7,335 bases of DNA from assembly GCA_036635475.1 (NCBI GenBank), contig JAVWQH010000054.1, positions 1 through 7,335 on the forward strand. The letters run 5' to 3'. Numbering within the stretch: the stretch's first letter is position 1; every line of letters begins with the position of its first letter. This DNA comes from JAHHUA01 sp036635475. Its GTDB lineage: Bacteria > Bacillota > Clostridia > Oscillospirales > Ruminococcaceae. The notes below the pieces were generated by a model, which saw nothing but the letters and a program-made list of their open reading frames with translations, was not told the DNA's origin and did not search any database. Of the stretch, positions 5,593 to 7,335 are shown in pieces. Made by a program: the position numbers and the translations under genes.

Positions 5593-6227
5593 ATGAAAAA
5601 ATTGTAACATGTTTAGTTACCGTATTGTTGTTCGTTGCTTTAGGGACAACCGTTTTTGCAAACTCGCCTAGTTATTTGGACAGTTCGCAGGTGTTATCTT
5701 TACCGAGATTGCCACAAGTTGAACAAACCTATGTCGAGTCTAGAATTGATGGATTTCAGGGTGAAACCATTAACACAATAGCGGATATGGATGCCAAGTC
5801 AAATAATACAGCGACAGGTGTACTCGTTGGTGAAATCGCACTATCCGATGGTAATTTTATAAAAACAACCACAGATTCAACGGTATTTCTGCTTGATTTA
5901 AGTGCTTCGGATAAGAATGCAAAGGGAGAAATCACTTTTGGCATGCACAATCCAAATAGTTCGTTTATGGTTCTGCATTATACAACCAATGCCTGGGAAG
6001 TGGCAGCAACAGGCGTATCAAATGCAAAGGGTGAAGGTACCGCGACTGTCACCGGATTTTCGCCGTATATGATTCTAACCAATGCGAGCACAGTGCCACC
6101 AGAAATAAAACCAACGCCGCCACCGGAAGTGAAACCGATACCACCTGAAGTAAAACCGATACCACCTGAAGTAAAACTGACACCAGGAAATCAAGTGAAA
6201 AAATCACCTCAAACAGGTCTTCGGTAA
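5593..6227 (+). pseudogene. Secreted proline-repeat surface protein, frameshifted in the signal peptide and lacking its anchor
   Basis: AAGGAG (5581-5586) is 6 nt before ATG 5593, but that frame reads M-K-K-L-stop, because only six A's follow the ATG. With seven A's it would read MKKIVTCLVTVLLFVALGT, then TVFA-NS, an ideal signal peptide continuing without a stop to 6227. In the sequence as given, the long frame has only a TTG at 5625, inside the signal peptide and without a ribosome-binding site. The mature part (about 180 aa) has a beta-sandwich-like domain ending in WEVAATGV and TGFSPYMILT, of the type found just before wall-spanning regions in Firmicutes adhesins, then PPEVKP repeats, then SPQTG (nt 6204-6218). 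SPQTG is a sortase-type motif, used for example by the clostridial class B-like enzyme. A membrane helix and positive tail should follow, but only L-R-stop does. Non-function is inferred; a base-calling error could explain the first defect but not the second. Confidence 0.72.
6096..6182 (+). repeat. 21-bp tandem repeats encoding PPEVKPI units
   Basis: Four units are seen at 6096-6116, 6117-6140 (24 nt, an extra proline codon), 6141-6161 and 6162-6182. Units three and four differ by two bases at most. Each encodes PPE-(V/I)-K-(P/L)-x, a rod-like proline spacer typical of wall-spanning regions. Near-identity of the last two copies points to recent duplication by slippage or recombination. Confidence 0.85.
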
Positions 6228-6271
6228 AAATAAAAAGTGAAATAAAAATAAGCATGTGTTATTATTTTTTA

Positions 6272-6319
6272 AAAACAAAGATCGTTGCGAGAGTTTTTCC
6301 TTACAACGATCTTTGTTTT
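6272..6319. terminator. Bidirectional terminator with a perfect 16-bp stem
   Basis: AAAACAAAGATCGTTG (6272-6287) is the exact reverse complement of 6304-6319, with a 16-nt loop. T-rich ends lie on both strands (TTTGTTTT to the right; TTTGTTTTTAAAAAAT to the left). It closes the wall-protein unit and could also stop leftward transcripts. Confidence 0.88.
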
Positions 6320-6329
6320 GGTATAGGAA

Positions 6330-6530
6330 ATGGAGTATAAAAATACGATACAGGATAATAAACAGTCTAAAGACTTAAAGGATCATCGAAAAATTAAAGT
6401 AGGCATCATCGTGTTGTTGATTGTAATCATCCTGAAAGCAGGCATTTTGATTGTAGGCGGGAAGCTAGCATCACAGAAAAACAATGGAGAAGCAAAATAT
6501 TTTGAAGAGCTGATGCAAACATTGCAATAA
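6330..6530 (+). CDS. Small single-pass membrane protein of unknown function
   Basis: The product is 66 aa. Residues 1-23 are charged (N-terminal DNKQSKDLKDHRKIK), about 24-45 form one hydrophobic helix (VGIIVLLIVIILKAGILIV), and the end is hydrophilic (EAKYFEELMQTLQ). The basic segment before the helix favours the N-terminus inside the cell and the tail outside. The ribosome-binding site is poor: AGG (6325-6327) is only 2 nt from ATG 6330, and an in-frame stop at 6324 rules out an earlier start. The gene begins 10 nt after a strong terminator and shows no clear promoter. It could be a weakly expressed small protein, or the C-terminal leftover of a larger membrane protein. I do not recognise the family. 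Confidence 0.45.
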   Translation: MEYKNTIQDNKQSKDLKDHRKIKVGIIVLLIVIILKAGILIVGGKLASQKNNGEAKYFEELMQTLQ

Positions 6531-6575
6531 TATATAAAAGTTTGGTTTGTGGAAATGAAAAAAAATAAAATTTAT

Positions 6576-6583
6576 AGAGGTGA
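6576..6583 (+). promoter_or_regulatory. Ribosome-binding site that fixes the hydrolase start
   Basis: AGAGGTGAT ends 6-7 nt before ATG 6591. The longer in-frame GTG at 6549 has no comparable site, and the 14 extra residues it adds are polar and not part of the fold. Confidence 0.75.
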
Positions 6584-6590
6584 TATTTTA

Positions 6591-7193
6591 ATGAAAGCCA
6601 TATTATATGTCCACGGAAAAGGTGGAAGCTATTTGGAAGCGGAACAATACAAGAAAAATTGTGATGGCTTTGACATATTCGGAGTAGACTACAATGACTA
6701 TTTACCGTGGGTGGTACAAAATCAGATTAAAGCAGAGTATGATAACTTGATAGAAAAATATGATGAGGTTTATCTTATTGCTGCTAGCATAGGTGCATAT
6801 TTTTCAATGCTTACATTACAGGGACGGTGCATAAAGAAGGCTTTGTTTATATCACCGGTACTAGACATGGAGCGATTAATTTTAGATATGTTGTCATGGG
6901 CAAATGCAAATGAAAAAGAATTGTGCGAAAGACGAGAAATCCAAACTGACTTTGGAGAAACATTATCATGGAATTATTTAAAATTTGTTCGAGCAAACCC
7001 TATTGCTTGGGATATTCCTACGGAAATCCTTTATGGTGAAAATGATAATCTGACCTCTCGCAATACAGTAAATGCTTTTGCTAAAAGCCATCATGCTAAT
7101 GTGGCGATTATGGAAAACGGAGAGCATTGGTTTCATACTGACGAGCAAATAGCCTTTTTAGATAAATGGATGAAAGAAGCAATCAAAATGTAA
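6591..7193 (+). CDS. Alpha/beta-fold hydrolase (small serine esterase-like)
   Basis: The product is 200 aa from ATG 6591. The fold opens with strand MKAILYVHGKGGS, where HGKGG (8-12) is the oxyanion-hole loop. The nucleophile elbow is AASIGA with Ser66 in place of the usual G-x-S-x-G (Ala for the first Gly, still compatible with the turn). The acid is Asp152 in LYGENDNLT and the base His179 in NGEHWFH. All three members of the Ser-Asp-His triad are in the expected order, so the protein is probably active on a small ester or similar substrate in the cytoplasm; there is no signal peptide. The length is at the short end for the superfamily, with a small cap. It lies 60 nt after the small membrane protein and 48 nt before a DUF1697 gene. 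The fold is certain in outline; the substrate is unknown. Confidence 0.88.
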   Translation: MKAILYVHGKGGSYLEAEQYKKNCDGFDIFGVDYNDYLPWVVQNQIKAEYDNLIEKYDEVYLIAASIGAYFSMLTLQGRCIKKALFISPVLDMERLILDMLSWANANEKELCERREIQTDFGETLSWNYLKFVRANPIAWDIPTEILYGENDNLTSRNTVNAFAKSHHANVAIMENGEHWFHTDEQIAFLDKWMKEAIKM

Positions 7194-7241
7194 ACAGTGA
7201 GATTTATTGTTGAAAGATAATTTGGAGTTGTGAGGATTGAT

Positions 7242-7335
7242 ATGAAAAGATATATTGCCTTATTAAGAGGTGTCAACATTAGTGGAAAAAACAAAATCTC
7301 TATGGCAGAACTGAAATCATGTTTTATAAAACTTA
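7242..7335 (+). CDS. DUF1697 family protein, 3'-truncated by the window edge
   Basis: ATG 7242 follows GAGG (7232-7235) by 6 nt. The 31 visible codons read MKRYIALLRGVNISGKNKIS then MAELKSCF. The start R-Y-I-A-L-L-R-G-(V/I)-N-x-x-G-K-N-x-(I/V)-x-M-x-x-L is the standard opening of DUF1697, a cytoplasmic family of about 180 aa with two ferredoxin-like halves and no assigned biochemical function. It follows the hydrolase gene by 48 nt and reads in the same direction, so the two may share a transcript. The rest of the gene is outside the window. Confidence 0.9.
   Translation, partial: MKRYIALLRGVNISGKNKISMAELKSCFIKL

Noticed and set aside
6549..6590. Longer N-terminus of the hydrolase from GTG 6549
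   Set aside because: The better ribosome-binding site is at 6576-6583 and the conserved fold begins at ATG 6591.

Overview
The window is AT-rich, low-GC DNA of Firmicutes type, most likely from a clostridial or related gut bacterium. This rests on strong AGGAG-type ribosome-binding sites, sigma-A-like promoters with 17-nt spacers, T-tailed hairpin terminators, a Gram-positive wall-anchor motif (SPQTG) and the gene families present. No species can be named from the sequence alone. The left two thirds look like an accessory region of short, partly broken cassettes; the right end looks more like ordinary chromosomal cargo.

Left part (1-2000). A Fic-domain protein enters from outside the window with its N-terminus missing. 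It is followed 31 nt later by the N-terminal half of an ADP-ribosyltransferase-like protein, which stops before the catalytic STS and ExE regions. A new transcription unit then begins. A clear promoter sits inside four spaced copies of a TTATTCCGATAA-like sequence and drives a self-contained Fic protein with an N-terminal DNA-binding domain, an inhibitory SxxxEG helix and a complete active-site motif. It ends in two successive hairpins, the second a strong terminator. The layout suggests a Fic regulator/enzyme that controls its own promoter.

Middle part (2000-5480). A second strong promoter drives a 70-aa Cro/CI-type repressor, a broken small ORF and a 905-aa single-chain helicase-nuclease: an N-terminal beta-rich region with an apparent internal repeat, an Upf1/Dna2-like SF1 helicase core with all the main motifs, and a C-terminal PD-(D/E)XK-like domain resembling DUF2726. 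A phage repressor-like regulator beside a large helicase-nuclease is what a single-gene anti-phage defence cassette often looks like, but that role is inferred. Behind it lie the coding tail of an unidentified gene, a long imperfect hairpin and about 200 nt with no convincing gene, which looks like an insertion or recombination scar.

Right part (5480-7335). A promoter and good ribosome-binding site precede a secreted, proline-repeat wall protein. Its signal-peptide frame is broken by one base in an A-run, and its anchor stops two residues after SPQTG, so it appears non-functional as sequenced. A 16-bp perfect inverted repeat (bidirectional terminator) follows, then a small single-pass membrane protein, an alpha/beta-fold hydrolase with a readable Ser-Asp-His triad, and the first 31 codons of a DUF1697 protein that runs off the end.

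The observations most worth following up are the operator array of the Fic gene, the helicase-nuclease cassette, and the paired defects in the wall protein.
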